A stretch of 64,000 nt of DNA from Pseudomonas graminis (GTDB lineage Bacteria > Pseudomonadota > Gammaproteobacteria > Pseudomonadales > Pseudomonadaceae), in NCBI RefSeq assembly GCF_001705435.1, contig NZ_MDEN01000052.1:62001-126000 (forward strand). Reading direction: 5' to 3'. Each line of letters begins with the position of its first letter. Within the stretch, counting starts at the first letter, position 1. The notes beneath the pieces were generated by a model, which saw only the letters and a list, made by a program, of their open reading frames with translations, did no database searches and had not been told where the DNA came from. The position numbers were made by a program, and so were the translations under genes. Shown here piece after piece: positions 17,120-26,445 of this stretch.

Positions 17120-18409
17120 TCAGGGCAACTCGGCACTCGCATAGAACGCCGACAACACCTTCACCAGATGCGCCAGGTCCTGGCTGCCGGCCAGTTCGCG
17201 GATCGAGTGCATGGCGAAGGTCGGCAGACCGATGTCGACGGTGCGAACGCCGAGGTGGCCTGCGGTGATCGGGCCGATGGTCGAGCCGCAAGCCATGTCG
17301 CTGCGCACAACGAAGCTTTGTACCGGCACTTCTTCGGCCATGCACAGGTGACGGAAGAAACCGGCGGTTTCGCTGTTGGTGGCGTAGCGCTGGTTGCTGT
17401 TGACCTTGATCACCGGGCCGGCGTTGAGTTTCGGGCCGTGGTTGGCGTCGTGCTTTTCGGCATAGTTGGGGTGCACGCCGTGGGCATTGTCGGCGGAGAT
17501 CAGCAGGGATTTCTGAATCGTACGCACGTAGTCGTCGCCTTCCGGCAGCAGGCGTTGCAGCACTTGTTCCAGCATCGGGCCGTCGGCACCACAGGCGGAT
17601 GTTGAGCCGACTTCTTCGTGGTCGGTGCAGATCAGCAGGCAGGTCTCGTCGCGATCGGCATTGAGCAGCGCTTGCAGCCCGGCGAAGCAGGACAGCAGGT
17701 TGTCGAGGCGGGCGCCGGCGATGAAGTCGCCGTTGAGGCCGATGACGGCGGCGCTTTGGGTGTCGTAGAAGCTGAGTTCGTAGTCGAGAACGACGTCGGC
17801 ATTCAGGCCGTGCTCGCGGGCCAGTTGATCGGTCAGCAGGGCGCGGAAGTCGGGACGTTCGTCACCGGCGACCTGGGCCAGGATCGGCGGCAGTTCGGTC
17901 TGCGGGTTGATCGCCCAGCCTTCGTTGGCGGTGCGATTGAGGTGGATCGCGAGGTTGGGGATGATCGCGATGGGCAGCTTGAAGTCGATCAGCTGGCTTT
18001 CGACTTTGCCGTCGCGGCGGAAGGTGACGCGGCCGGCGAGGGAGAGGTCGCGGTCAAACCATGGCGCAAGCAAGGCGCCGCCGTAGACTTCGACGCCCAG
18101 TTGCCAGAAGCCCTGACGTTGCAGTTCGGGTTGCGGCTTGACGCGCAGGCACGGGCTGTCGGTGTGGGCGCCGACGAGGCGGATGCCGCCGGTGAGGGGC
18201 GACAGGCGGCCGAGTTTGAAGGCGACGATGGAGGAGTCGTTGCGGGTGACGTAGTAGCGGCCGCCCGCTTCGGTGTACCAGGGCTCGCGTTCGTCGAGCC
18301 GCTGGTAGCCGGCGCCTTCGAGGCGTTGGACCAGGCTGGCGGTGGCATGGAAGGGGGTGGGGGAGGCCTTCAGGAAATCGATAAGGCCCTGATTCAACTC
18401 TTCGCGCAT
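17120..18409 (-). CDS. apeB: M18-family aspartyl aminopeptidase
   Basis: This is a 429-residue cytoplasmic zinc aminopeptidase. Metal-ligand motifs of family M18 are visible: [13 protein letters not shown], the DHEEVGS catalytic segment, and the late His in FAMHSIREL. The length is typical (about 430). It removes N-terminal acidic residues from peptides. It lies upstream of the rluA-min cluster as in P. aeruginosa (near PA3247). Confidence 0.95.
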   Translation of the reverse strand: MREELNQGLIDFLKASPTPFHATASLVQRLEGAGYQRLDEREPWYTEAGGRYYVTRNDSSIVAFKLGRLSPLTGGIRLVGAHTDSPCLRVKPQPELQRQGFWQLGVEVYGGALLAPWFDRDLSLAGRVTFRRDGKVESQLIDFKLPIAIIPNLAIHLNRTANEGWAINPQTELPPILAQVAGDERPDFRALLTDQLAREHGLNADVVLDYELSFYDTQSAAVIGLNGDFIAGARLDNLLSCFAGLQALLNADRDETCLLICTDHEEVGSTSACGADGPMLEQVLQRLLPEGDDYVRTIQKSLLISADNAHGVHPNYAEKHDANHGPKLNAGPVIKVNSNQRYATNSETAGFFRHLCMAEEVPVQSFVVRSDMACGSTIGPITAGHLGVRTVDIGLPTFAMHSIRELAGSQDLAHLVKVLSAFYASAELP

Positions 18410-18462
18410 AGGTTACTCCAGGCAGCAATGGGCGGGAGTTTACAGGCCAAAAGGTGTTTTGA

Positions 18463-18499
18463 TCGAGATCAAGATCAAGATCAAGATCCTTAAGATCAA
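18463..18499. repeat. Tandem GATCAA hexamer repeat
   Basis: GATCAA/GATCAAGATC units are repeated in tandem just upstream of structured element copy A, and again at 18766-18782 just after it. Confidence 0.7.
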
Positions 18500-18504
18500 A
18501 AGCG

Positions 18505-18760
18505 TCTGCCTGGGGGCAGACTGTTTCGCCTTCGGCGAGTTACTTGGAAAAGCACCCCAAGTAACCAAGGGTGCTTGCTCTCGGTTGGGCCCGACTTCGT
18601 CGGGTTCCTTCACTCCGGTCTCGCTCCGTGGGCCCGCGCCGAACGGACATCCATGTCCTGACGGCGCTCTCGCCGCATCCCTGCGGCTCGGCCCACTCCG
18701 CGAAACCTGCGTTCAGCCTGCACCCAAGTCGCGATTGATGTCGTCTGAAACTCTTGTGTT
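18505..18760 (+). repeat. Structured intergenic element, copy A
   Basis: This is the first of four copies of an element of about 260 bp (others at 18948, 33997 and 35071). Order of structures: hairpin TCTGCC/GGCAGA (18505-18520); hairpin TCGCC/GGCGA; a pseudoknot-compatible core with GTTACTTG 18539-18546 pairing CAAGTAAC 18558-18565 and AAGCACCC pairing GGGTGCTT (18550-18576); hairpin CCCGAC/GTCGGG (18590-18604); hairpin GGACA/TGTCC (18645-18658); hairpin CCGCA/TGCGG (18673-18686). Between copies the stems change on both sides together. Long open frames across it are by-products of its composition. Confidence 0.85.
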
Positions 18761-18785
18761 TGAGATCAAGATCAAGATCAAAAGC

Positions 18786-18923
18786 TTCCCGGCTGAAGCC
18801 GGTCCTACGGGGGTACGCAGTGTGCTTTTTGTAGGACCGGCTTTAGCCGGGAAGAGGCCGGTGTGGGCGCTGACTATTTTGCTGGCCTGGCTCTCTCCCC
18901 GTGGGAGCGAGCTTGCTCGCGAA
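18786..18923. repeat. REP palindromes between element copies A and B
   Basis: An inverted pair of the TAGGACCGGCTTTAGCCGGGAAG class (18786-18854) is followed by one GTGGGAGCGAGCTTGCTCGC copy (18901-18923). After it comes a short GCTGTT tandem run to 18941. Confidence 0.75.
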
Positions 18924-18947
18924 TGCTGTTGCTGTTGCTGTGCTTTT

Positions 18948-19215
18948 GATCTTCCTACACAAAAAGTCCAGACACCGCAAAACGCGACTTTGGTGCAGGC
19001 TGAACGGAGGTTTCGCGGAGTGGGCCGAGCGGCATGGATGCCGCGAGAGCCGCCCCCCGCCATGGATGGCGGATGGCGGCGGGCCCACGGAGCGGGACCG
19101 GAGTGAAGGGACCCCGAGGAACGAGGGGCCCAACCAGGAGCAAGCCCCCTTGGTTACTTGGGGGGCTTTTTCCAAGTAACTCGCCGAAGGCGAAATGATC
19201 TGCCGTTAGGCAGAT
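18948..19215 (-). repeat. Structured intergenic element, copy B
   Basis: This copy is inverted relative to copy A. Reading the minus strand: CTGCC/GGCAG hairpin (19198-19215); core GTTACTTG/CAAGTAAC with AAGCCCCC/GGGGGCTT (19142-19180); CCCC/GGGG hairpin; CGCCA/TGGCG hairpin (19058-19071); CGGCA/TGCCG hairpin (19029-19044). The CCC/GGG core stem and the CGCC/GGCG hairpin differ from copy A by paired changes. Confidence 0.85.
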
Positions 19216-19249
19216 GTTCTTGATCTCCAGTCTGTTCTGACGAACAAAA

Positions 19250-19885
19250 TCAAAACGGCGCCGGACACTCAAACCTTACCCGCTCGCCCGTCCCTGGATG
19301 GGTAAATGCCAGCATGCTCGCATGCAGACACAACCGCGGATACGCCGCCAGGGCCTCCGGATGGGCGTACAAACCATCGCCCAGCAACGGATGCCCGATT
19401 GACAACATATGCACCCGCAACTGATGCGAACGCCCCGTGATCGGCGTCAACTCAACCCGACAATGGGTGTCATACCGCTCCAGCACCTTCCAGAACGTCA
19501 GCGCATGCTTGCCGAACTCATGATCCACCACATGACGCGGCTTGGTCGGCGGATCGTAGCGCAACGGCAAATCGATACTGCCACTGTCCAGGTCGGGCTG
19601 ACCCCAGGCCAGTGCCGTATAGGCCTTCTCCGTCTCGCGGTCATGAAACTGCCGGGACAACTCACGGTGCGTGTCCGCGTCACGGGCCAGCAAAATGATC
19701 CCGGACGTTTCCCAGTCCAGCCGATGGACGATGCGCGCCTCGGGGTAGCCGTTTTCCTGCAGGCGGGTAATCAGACAGTCCTTGTTATCGTCAGCGCGAC
19801 CAGGGACCGAGAGCAGCAGGGTGGGTTTGTTCACCACCAGGACAGCGTCGTCCTGATGGAGGATATGAACGTTGGACAGCGGCAT
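19250..19885 (-). CDS. rluA: RNA pseudouridine synthase, RluA family
   Basis: This is a 211-residue RluA-type pseudouridine synthase with the catalytic segment HRLDWETSGIILLAR. GRSHQLRVHM and HPLLGDGLYAHPEA are further family motifs. The length matches E. coli RluA (219), which modifies 23S rRNA U746 and tRNA U32. ATG at 19885 was chosen because GAGG lies 6 nt upstream; two codons further up are possible starts. It follows minE in the same direction as in P. aeruginosa. Confidence 0.9.
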   Translation of the reverse strand: MPLSNVHILHQDDAVLVVNKPTLLLSVPGRADDNKDCLITRLQENGYPEARIVHRLDWETSGIILLARDADTHRELSRQFHDRETEKAYTALAWGQPDLDSGSIDLPLRYDPPTKPRHVVDHEFGKHALTFWKVLERYDTHCRVELTPITGRSHQLRVHMLSIGHPLLGDGLYAHPEALAAYPRLCLHASMLAFTHPGTGERVRFECPAPF

Positions 19886-20036
19886 TGAACGCCTCATCAC
19901 TCAAACAGGCGCAGCACGATCGAAACAGCCATCGCGGCGCAGAAAACAGGTCTTCAGGAACGCCAACGGCGGCGCGCTTGCCTGATTCCGCCAAGGGATT
20001 CAGGCAACCGGGCCGCCGTGGCGACTGCCTTCTCGA

Positions 20037-20291
20037 TCAACGATCAGGCAGGGTGATATTAAGTTCCAGAATCGAGCAGCTGCCGTCATTTTCAAGAGCG
20101 ACATGCACGTCATCGTTGCCGATATTGACGTACTTGCGGATCACCTCTACCAGCTCCTTCTGCAAGGCAGGCAGGTAATCCGGGGTGCTGCGTTGGCCGC
20201 GTTCATGCGCCACGATGATCTGTAGACGCTCTTTCGCTACCGACGCGGTGCTGGGCTTTTTGTTGGCACGAAAGAAGTCAAAAATGCTCAT
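20037..20291 (-). CDS. minE: Division topological specificity factor MinE
   Basis: This 84-residue protein starts [24 protein letters not shown], a typical MinE membrane-targeting and MinD-binding region (cut here to its recognisable parts MSIFDFF and [14 protein letters not shown]). The C-terminal half is the dimerising topological-specificity domain. Its ATG overlaps the minD stop by 1 nt (TGATG). It drives MinD ATP hydrolysis and pole-to-pole oscillation. Confidence 0.97.
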   Translation of the reverse strand: MSIFDFFRANKKPSTASVAKERLQIIVAHERGQRSTPDYLPALQKELVEVIRKYVNIGNDDVHVALENDGSCSILELNITLPDR

Positions 20292-21103
20292 CAGTTACCC
20301 CCGAACAGGCGTTCGAAAAATCCTTTTTTCTGTACGTCCAGGAAGCGGTGCTCACGGTCCTTGCCCAACAGACGGTCAACGGCATCGCTGTACGCCTGGC
20401 CAGCGTCGCTCTGATCATCAAGGATGACCGGCACGCCCTGGTTGGACGCCTTGAGTACGGCCTGGGACTCCGGAATCACGCCCAGCAGGGTCACCGCGAG
20501 GATCTCCTTGACGTCTTCCACGCCCAGCATCTCGCCCTTGCTCACGCGCTCAGGGTTGTAGCGGGTCAGGAGCAAGTGCTCCTTGATCGGGTCTTCACCA
20601 CGCTCGGCGCGGCGGGACTTGCTGGCCAGCAGGCCCAGCATGCGGTCCGAGTCACGAACCGAAGACACTTCCGGGTTGGTCACAACGATGGCTTCGTCGG
20701 CGAAATACATCGCCAGGTGAGCGCCCGTTTCGATACCGGCAGGGGAGTCACAGACGACGTACTCGAAGGTTTCCTTGAGTTCCATCAGGACTTTTTCCAC
20801 GCCTTCCTTGGTCAGCGCGTCTTTGTCACGGGTCTGGCTGGCAGCGAGGACGTAAAGACCTTCGATCTTCTTGTCCTTGATCAGCGCTTGCTGCAGGTTG
20901 GCTTCGCCGTTGACTACGTTGACGAAGTCGTAAACGACGCGACGTTCGCAACCCATGATCAGGTCGAGGTTACGCAGGCCGACGTCGAAGTCGACGATAA
21001 CTGTTTTGTGGCCGCGCAGTGCGAGACCGGTACCGATGGCGGCGCTGGTGGTGGTCTTGCCCACACCACCCTTGCCGGATGTAACCACGAGAATCTTGGC
21101 CAA
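20291..21103 (-). CDS. minD: Septum site-determining ATPase MinD
   Basis: This is a 270-residue ParA/MinD-type ATPase. The deviant Walker A is GKGGVGKTT near residue 10, and the C-terminal amphipathic helix [11 protein letters not shown] anchors it to the membrane. The start codon is TTG ([10 protein letters not shown]), preceded by AGGGGTG; no ATG lies nearby in frame. It sits between minC and minE in one operon. Confidence 0.97.
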   Translation of the reverse strand: MAKILVVTSGKGGVGKTTTSAAIGTGLALRGHKTVIVDFDVGLRNLDLIMGCERRVVYDFVNVVNGEANLQQALIKDKKIEGLYVLAASQTRDKDALTKEGVEKVLMELKETFEYVVCDSPAGIETGAHLAMYFADEAIVVTNPEVSSVRDSDRMLGLLASKSRRAERGEDPIKEHLLLTRYNPERVSKGEMLGVEDVKEILAVTLLGVIPESQAVLKASNQGVPVILDDQSDAGQAYSDAVDRLLGKDREHRFLDVQKKGFFERLFGGN

Positions 21104-21303
21104 GGTGTATCACCCCTAGAGGAAAAGGACGTTGAGTCCCTGAAGAGCCCCTCGTGACGGCGCAACTAAAGCGGGCGAGGGCGGTGATCGGAATCCGTAA
21201 CGGAATCCCTGCTCGGGAAAACAAAAAAATAACCCGAACATTCCGGTGCCTTCGCGTCGTTTTCGCGACGAATCAGAGTGGCTTAAAAATGGCGCAGTAT
21301 CCG

Positions 21304-22050
21304 TTAAAGACGGGTGATGTTCAACACGTCGCCGGACAGACTGATCTGCACACCGGCGCCCCACAGCGGATCCCGGCGCAGGTCTTCGGACACCTTGTAC
21401 TGACCGGCGATGGAGATCAGTTCGGCGACCATTTGCTGGCAGAAAATCCGAGCCTTGGTATCGCCTTTGATCCCGGCCAGCGCGCGGCCGCGCATCGGGG
21501 CGTACACGTGAATGTTGCCGTCGGCGAGCAGTTCGGCGCCGGGGCTGACCGAGGAAATCACCACCAGATCCGAGCCTTGGGCGTAGATCTGCTGACCACC
21601 GCGCACAGGCGCCGTGATGATCTTGGTCGGCTTGATCAGCGGCTCGGGCGGTTTTTCGATGATTTCCGGCTTCTTTTTGACTTCGCCTTCCGTCGGATCG
21701 AGCGGTCGCTCCCGCGCGCCCGAAGGCGGCAATACCGGCAGGTCGATGGAAATGGCGGCGGCGATGTCTTCGATGCGATTGGCGCGAATGGCCAGGGTGC
21801 GCAACCCGTGCTGGCGGCAGATGCGCATCATTGCCGGCAGATCGATCGCGCCTTCATCCGGCGGCAACTTGTCGAGGGCCAGCACCAGCGGTGTATTGCT
21901 GAAGAAGTTCGGCGCCTGGGCGACTTTTGCCGCCAGTTGACGATCCAGCGCTTCGAGGTTGTTGCGGGCCAGTTCCAGCACAGTGATGGCCAGCATGCTG
22001 CCCTTCAGCTGGAACACGGGGTCCTTGTCTTGCAATTCGATTTGGCTCAT
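21304..22050 (-). CDS. minC: Septum site-determining inhibitor MinC
   Basis: This 248-residue FtsZ inhibitor starts at [17 protein letters not shown]; the longer upstream frame would run across the divergent lpxL promoter. The N-terminal domain (about 1-115) inhibits FtsZ polymerisation. After a charged proline-rich linker ([13 protein letters not shown]), the C-terminal beta-helix ([20 protein letters not shown]) binds MinD. It is first in the min operon; a 200-bp gap precedes minD. Confidence 0.96.
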   Translation of the reverse strand: MSQIELQDKDPVFQLKGSMLAITVLELARNNLEALDRQLAAKVAQAPNFFSNTPLVLALDKLPPDEGAIDLPAMMRICRQHGLRTLAIRANRIEDIAAAISIDLPVLPPSGARERPLDPTEGEVKKKPEIIEKPPEPLIKPTKIITAPVRGGQQIYAQGSDLVVISSVSPGAELLADGNIHVYAPMRGRALAGIKGDTKARIFCQQMVAELISIAGQYKVSEDLRRDPLWGAGVQISLSGDVLNITRL

Positions 22051-22192
22051 GTCGGCATACAGCGGCTTGTCGCTAAAAGTGCCGAGACTTATAACGATAA
22101 CGCCCGCCAGCCGCAAGGGAGGCGCAACCGACGGGGGCACGATCTGCGCGAACCGATGTAGAATGCCCGCCTTTGTCTTGACGGAAGCTGTA

Positions 22193-23125
22193 ATGGATCG
22201 CCCGCGTTTTCGAGCTCACTTTCTTCATCCCCGCTTCTGGCTGCTGTGGCTGGGGCTGGGCGTGCTCTGGCTGATCGTGCAGTTGCCGTTTCGCGTGTTG
22301 CTTGTGATTGGCCGTGCGCTGGGCTGGGTCATGTATTACCAGGCGACCGATCGACGGGTGATTGCCGCGCGCAACCTCGAGCTGTGTTTTCCCCAGTATT
22401 CAAAGGCCGAGCGCAAACGCCTGCTCAAGGAGAACTTCGCCTCTACCGGCATCGCCTTTTTCGAGATGGCCATGAGCTGGTGGTGGAGCAAGCCCCGTCT
22501 TGCGCGGCTGGCCCACATCGAAGGCCTTCATCATTTAAAGCAGGCGCAGCTGGACGGCCATGGCGTCATCCTCATGGCGCTGCACTTCACAACGCTGGAA
22601 ATCGGCGCGGCTTTGCTCGGCCAGCAGCACACCATCGACGGCATGTACCGCGAGCACAAGAATGCGCTGTTCGATTATGTGCAGCGACGCGGCCGCGAGC
22701 GGCATAACCAGGATTCCATCGCTGTCGAGCGCGAAGACGTGCGCGGCATGATCAAGCAACTGCGCAAGGGCCGCGCGATCTGGTATGCGCCAGATCAGGA
22801 CTACGGCGCCAAGCAGAGCATCTTCGTGCCGCTGTTCGGTATTCAGGCGGCCACCGTGCCGGCCACCAGCAAATTCGCCAAGCTCGGCCACGCGCTGGTC
22901 GTGCCGTTCACTCAGGAGCGTCTGGCCGACGGCAGTGGTTACAAGCTGGTGATCCATCCGCCGCTGAGCGATTTTCCGGGGGAGAGCGACGAGGCGGACT
23001 GCATTCGCATCAATCATTGGGTCGAGCGCGCGGTCACCGAATGCCCCGAGCAGTACCTGTGGGCGCACCGGCGCTTCAAGAGTCGGCCGCCGGGTGAGCC
23101 GAAGCTGTACAAGAAGCGTGGCTGA
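22193..23125 (+). CDS. lpxL: Lipid A late acyltransferase (lauroyl type)
   Basis: This 310-residue inner-membrane acyltransferase has one N-terminal membrane segment (about 12-38). The HX4E catalytic motif is HFTTLE, with the later APDQDYG and FVPLFG segments of the LpxL/HtrB family. The start [16 protein letters not shown] was chosen over in-frame upstream sequence that overlaps minC. It transfers a secondary acyl chain to Kdo2-lipid IVA. It is divergent from minC, as in P. aeruginosa. Confidence 0.93.
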   Translation: MDRPRFRAHFLHPRFWLLWLGLGVLWLIVQLPFRVLLVIGRALGWVMYYQATDRRVIAARNLELCFPQYSKAERKRLLKENFASTGIAFFEMAMSWWWSKPRLARLAHIEGLHHLKQAQLDGHGVILMALHFTTLEIGAALLGQQHTIDGMYREHKNALFDYVQRRGRERHNQDSIAVEREDVRGMIKQLRKGRAIWYAPDQDYGAKQSIFVPLFGIQAATVPATSKFAKLGHALVVPFTQERLADGSGYKLVIHPPLSDFPGESDEADCIRINHWVERAVTECPEQYLWAHRRFKSRPPGEPKLYKKRG

Positions 23126-23144
23126 AACCGAGAACTCAATCCCC

Positions 23145-24377
23145 ATGACGACAAGCGCCATAGAACAACAAGCGGTGCGCGACGACTCAGCGATATCTCC
23201 CGGCGTCGAGCCCATCACCGGGCTGATCCTGTCCGGCGGTGGCGCCCGCGCGGCGTATCAGGTGGGCGTGCTCGCCGGCATTGCCGACCTGCTGCCGGTC
23301 GGCGCCAAAAACCCCTTTCCGGTCATTGTCGGCACCTCCGCCGGGGCGATCAACGCGGTGAAGCTGGCCAGCGGCGCGGCGCAGTTTCGTACCGCGGTCC
23401 ACGAGCTGACCGACTTCTGGCAGGGCTTTCGCAGCCACCAAGTGTTGCGCAGTGACTGGCCCGGGGTCGTTCGGCAGGCCGCGCGGTTCTTCGGTCGCAG
23501 CCTGTTGGGGATCGGTCGCCAACAGGTGCCGGTGGCGCTGCTCGACAGTTCGCCGCTGAAGGATCTGCTGACCGCGCGGCTCAACCTCGACGGCATCCAG
23601 GAAGCCATTGAAGCAAAGCATCTGCGCGCTGTGGCAATCACCGCGTTTGGTTACGAGTCGGGGCAGGCGGTCACGTTTTATCAGGGCAAGGGCACGATCG
23701 AATCCTGGCTGCGGCACCGCCGCATCGGCCTGCCCACGCGCTTGACCATCGACCATCTGCTGGCCAGTTCGGCGATTCCCTTGCTGTTCGCGCCGGTGAA
23801 ACTGGGGCAGGAATATTTTGGTGACGGCGCGGTGCGGCAGTCGGCGCCGATCAGTCCGGCGCTGCACCTGGGCGCCAACCGTGTGCTGGTGGTGGGCGTC
23901 AGCGGCAACCCCCGTGGCCCGGGCGCGAACCCGCCTGTGCCGCGCGCGGTCCGTGGCACGCAGCCGAGCCTCGCGCAGATCGGCGGGCACATGCTCAACA
24001 GCACGTTCATCGACAGCCTGGAGAGTGACATTGAATTGCTGGAACGGCTGAATCTGGTCAGCCGAATGCTGCCCGGGCCCGACGAGCCCAGGCCGCAGTC
24101 GTCGGAATCCACGCCCATTCAGTCCCTGGCGCCCGTGGAGGTGCTGGTGATTTCGCCCAGCCAGCCCATCGACGAAATCGCCGCCCGCCATCGCCGCGAA
24201 CTGCCCCCGGCGCTGCGCACGTTTCTGCGCGGCCCGGGCGCGACCAAGACCAGCGGGGCGGGGGTGCTGAGTTATCTGCTGTTCGAGTCGGGTTATTGCA
24301 GCGAGCTCATCGAGCTGGGCCGCCGCGATGCGATGGCCCAGAAGGAAGAGTTGAAGCGGTTCTTGCGGCTGGACTGA
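23145..24377 (+). CDS. Patatin-like phospholipase
   Basis: This is a 410-residue patatin-family protein. The oxyanion segment is SGGGARAAYQVG, the nucleophile elbow is GTSAGA, and the catalytic Asp lies in DGAVRQSAP. No signal peptide is seen. It begins 19 nt after lpxL, so the two are probably co-transcribed, suggesting a link to envelope lipid turnover. The substrate is unknown. Confidence 0.9.
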   Translation: MTTSAIEQQAVRDDSAISPGVEPITGLILSGGGARAAYQVGVLAGIADLLPVGAKNPFPVIVGTSAGAINAVKLASGAAQFRTAVHELTDFWQGFRSHQVLRSDWPGVVRQAARFFGRSLLGIGRQQVPVALLDSSPLKDLLTARLNLDGIQEAIEAKHLRAVAITAFGYESGQAVTFYQGKGTIESWLRHRRIGLPTRLTIDHLLASSAIPLLFAPVKLGQEYFGDGAVRQSAPISPALHLGANRVLVVGVSGNPRGPGANPPVPRAVRGTQPSLAQIGGHMLNSTFIDSLESDIELLERLNLVSRMLPGPDEPRPQSSESTPIQSLAPVEVLVISPSQPIDEIAARHRRELPPALRTFLRGPGATKTSGAGVLSYLLFESGYCSELIELGRRDAMAQKEELKRFLRLD

Positions 24378-24407
24378 CTGCGTTGCTGAATGCCGGAGGG
24401 ACGGCGA

Positions 24408-25262
24408 TCACGCCGTCAGTTTGTCATCCCGAAAATCCCGCAGGGCCTGTTCGATTTCTTCACGGCTGTTCATCACAAACGGGCCGTATTGCACGATCGG
24501 TTCGTTCAGCGGCTTGCCAGCGATCAGCAGCAGGCGGGCGCCCGCCTGGGTGTTCAGCTGAATTTCACCCCTTTCCGACAACCGCGCGAGACGGCTCGTG
24601 CCCAGTTTCTGCGGCTGTCCTGCAATCTCGACTTCACCTTCGTACACGTACAGCAGCACGCGATGGCCCTCGGCGACGCGCGGGTTGATGTGGCTGCCGG
24701 CGGGCATGTGGAAATCGAAATACTGCGGCTCGGTATCCGGACGCTGCACGGCGCCTGCCTGGGACATCTGACCGTCGTCGAATTGACCTGCGATGACCAC
24801 AACGTCGACGCCGTTCTGCGTGGTGATGCGCGGAATGCGCTCAGGCTGAATGTCGTCGTAGCCGGCGTCGCCCATCTTCGCTTTGGCGGGCAGGTTGAGC
24901 CACAGCTGGAAGCCGCGCATGGCGCCTTTTTCCTGCTCGGGCATTTCGCTGTGAATGACCCCGCGCGCCGCGGTCATCCATTGCACGCCGCCGCCTTGCA
25001 GCAGGCCGACGTTGCCCATGTGATCTTCATGGCGCATGCGGCCTTCGAGCATGTAGGTCACGGTTTCAAACCCGCGATGGGGATGCGGCGGAAAGCCGGC
25101 AATGTATTCATCAGGGTTCTCGGAGCCGAACTCGTCGAGCATCAGGAACGGGTCGAAGGATTCAACGCCTGGCCCGCCGAACACTCGGGTCAGCTTGACG
25201 CCAGCGCCGTCCGACGTCGGTTGGCCGGCCTGGATCGACAGCACGTTACGAAATTGAGGCAT
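24408..25262 (-). CDS. Pirin-family bicupin protein
   Basis: This is a 284-residue pirin. The N-terminal cupin has the metal-binding pattern FPPHPHRGFETVTYMLEG and later HSEMPE. The C-terminal cupin contains LLYVYEGEVEI. The start MPQFRNVLSIQAG was chosen as the family N-terminus. Bacterial pirins of this kind can act as quercetinases or redox sensors; its role here is not determined. It is convergent with the patatin gene. Confidence 0.9.
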   Translation of the reverse strand: MPQFRNVLSIQAGQPTSDGAGVKLTRVFGGPGVESFDPFLMLDEFGSENPDEYIAGFPPHPHRGFETVTYMLEGRMRHEDHMGNVGLLQGGGVQWMTAARGVIHSEMPEQEKGAMRGFQLWLNLPAKAKMGDAGYDDIQPERIPRITTQNGVDVVVIAGQFDDGQMSQAGAVQRPDTEPQYFDFHMPAGSHINPRVAEGHRVLLYVYEGEVEIAGQPQKLGTSRLARLSERGEIQLNTQAGARLLLIAGKPLNEPIVQYGPFVMNSREEIEQALRDFRDDKLTA

Positions 25263-25641
25263 GGGGCTCACTCCGGCAGAAGGGGAATGGCGCCTATGGT
25301 AGGCCTGTTGGGGCGATGGATGGGTGAGGTTTTTGCGGGGGAATGATCGGGTTTGGCGATGGGTCTGGGGCTTGTTCCGGATACTGTTGGGGAGCCCCTT
25401 CATCCGGGCGCCGTAAGGTCGAGCAGCAAACACTGTCCATGTGGGAGCGAGCTTGCTCGCGAAGAGGTGTGAGCAGCCGCTAGATCTCCAGCGGCCGGAC
25501 CGTGCACTGGTAGGACTGGCTTTAGCCGGGAAGACGCCGGCATTAACACCCCGAATGTGATGGCGTGCCGACGGGCCTCTTCCCGGCTGAAACCGGTCTA
25601 CAGGTTTTGCTGCCAGCAGTGCCGGCAGCGTTCAGGCCGCG
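25263..25641. repeat. Intergenic region with two REP classes
   Basis: GTGGGAGCGAGCTTGCTCGCGAA lies at 25441-25463 (cut: core GCGAGCTTGCTCGC). An inverted pair of the other class (GGACTGGCTTTAGCCGGGAA and CTTCCCGGCTGAAACCGG) lies at 25510-25607. The rest, 25263-25438, holds the pirin promoter and shows nothing else. Confidence 0.65.
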
Positions 25642-26445
25642 TTACTCGGAAACCTGCAGCTTGCGGGCTTCGGTGTACACGTAACGCACTTTCTCGTACT
25701 CGAACGGCGAGTCCATCTGACCGTAGCGGAAGCTGGTGGTGTAACGACGGTCGATGGCGCGCAGCAGGTACAGCTCAGGGTGGTCTTCGCTGACCTGGGC
25801 GACGTTGAGGAAGTTGATCTGCGATTCAGCGGTGAAGTCGAAGACCAGACCGCCAGTGTCACGCAGGTTCGATGGGCCGAGGATCGGCAGCACCAGGTAC
25901 GGACCGGCCGGAACGCCATAGAAACCCAGGGTCTGACCGAAGTCTTCGCTCTGTTTCTTCAGGCCCATCATGGTCGCCGGGTCCCACAGCCCGGCGATGC
26001 CCAGGGTGGTGTTGACGATCAGGCGGCCGGTGGTCTCCATCGAGCGCTTGCCCTTGAACTGCAGCAGGCTGTTCAGCAGGTTCGGCACATCGCCCAGGTT
26101 GCTGAAGAAGTTGCTGACGCCGGTGCGCACGAAGCTCGGCGTGACGTATTTGTAGCCGTTGACCACCGGCAGGAACACCCACTCATCGAAGCGATAGTTG
26201 AAGTGGTAAACCCGGCGGTTCCAGGATTCGAGCGGATCGTAGACATTCAGTGCGTTGAGCGACGAGCGCTCGAACTCCTGAGCGTCCAGACCCGGGTTGA
26301 ATTTCAGCGACTTCAACGGCTCGGTGAACCCATCCGGGTTGTCGATCCGCTGGACCGGGGCTGCCTGGGAAACGATCGGCGCGTCGGCCGCGTGGACGGC
26401 GCCAGCGCAGAGGAGGGCGGCGATAAGCAATAGACGTTTAGCCAC
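25642..26445 (-). CDS. mlaA: MlaA/VacJ-family phospholipid transport protein lacking a lipobox
   Basis: This 267-residue protein has the MlaA/VacJ core: NVYDPLESWNRRVYHFNY, FSNLGDVPNLLNSLLQ, GLWDPATMMGL and GPYLVLPILGPSNLRDT. MlaA removes surface phospholipid from the outer membrane. Its leader (residues 1-20, ending AVHA) has a Cys at 13 in AALLC, which is not a lipobox, so it appears to be cleaved by signal peptidase I and not lipidated. The GTG start overlaps the stop of the upstream hydrolase gene by 8 nt. Confidence 0.88.
   Translation of the reverse strand: MAKRLLLIAALLCAGAVHAADAPIVSQAAPVQRIDNPDGFTEPLKSLKFNPGLDAQEFERSSLNALNVYDPLESWNRRVYHFNYRFDEWVFLPVVNGYKYVTPSFVRTGVSNFFSNLGDVPNLLNSLLQFKGKRSMETTGRLIVNTTLGIAGLWDPATMMGLKKQSEDFGQTLGFYGVPAGPYLVLPILGPSNLRDTGGLVFDFTAESQINFLNVAQVSEDHPELYLLRAIDRRYTTSFRYGQMDSPFEYEKVRYVYTEARKLQVSE

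Noticed and set aside
18463..18499. CRISPR-like tandem repeats
   Set aside because: The GATCAA units are 6 bp, contiguous and without spacers; no cas genes are present.
18713..19272. Several overlapping open frames of 80-110 codons in the repeat region, with peptides such as WCRLNGGFAEWAERHGCRES
   Set aside because: They run through the structured elements, recur at 34033-34269 and 35033-35254 in several frames, and follow the palindromes. They have no ribosome sites and reflect the element's composition.
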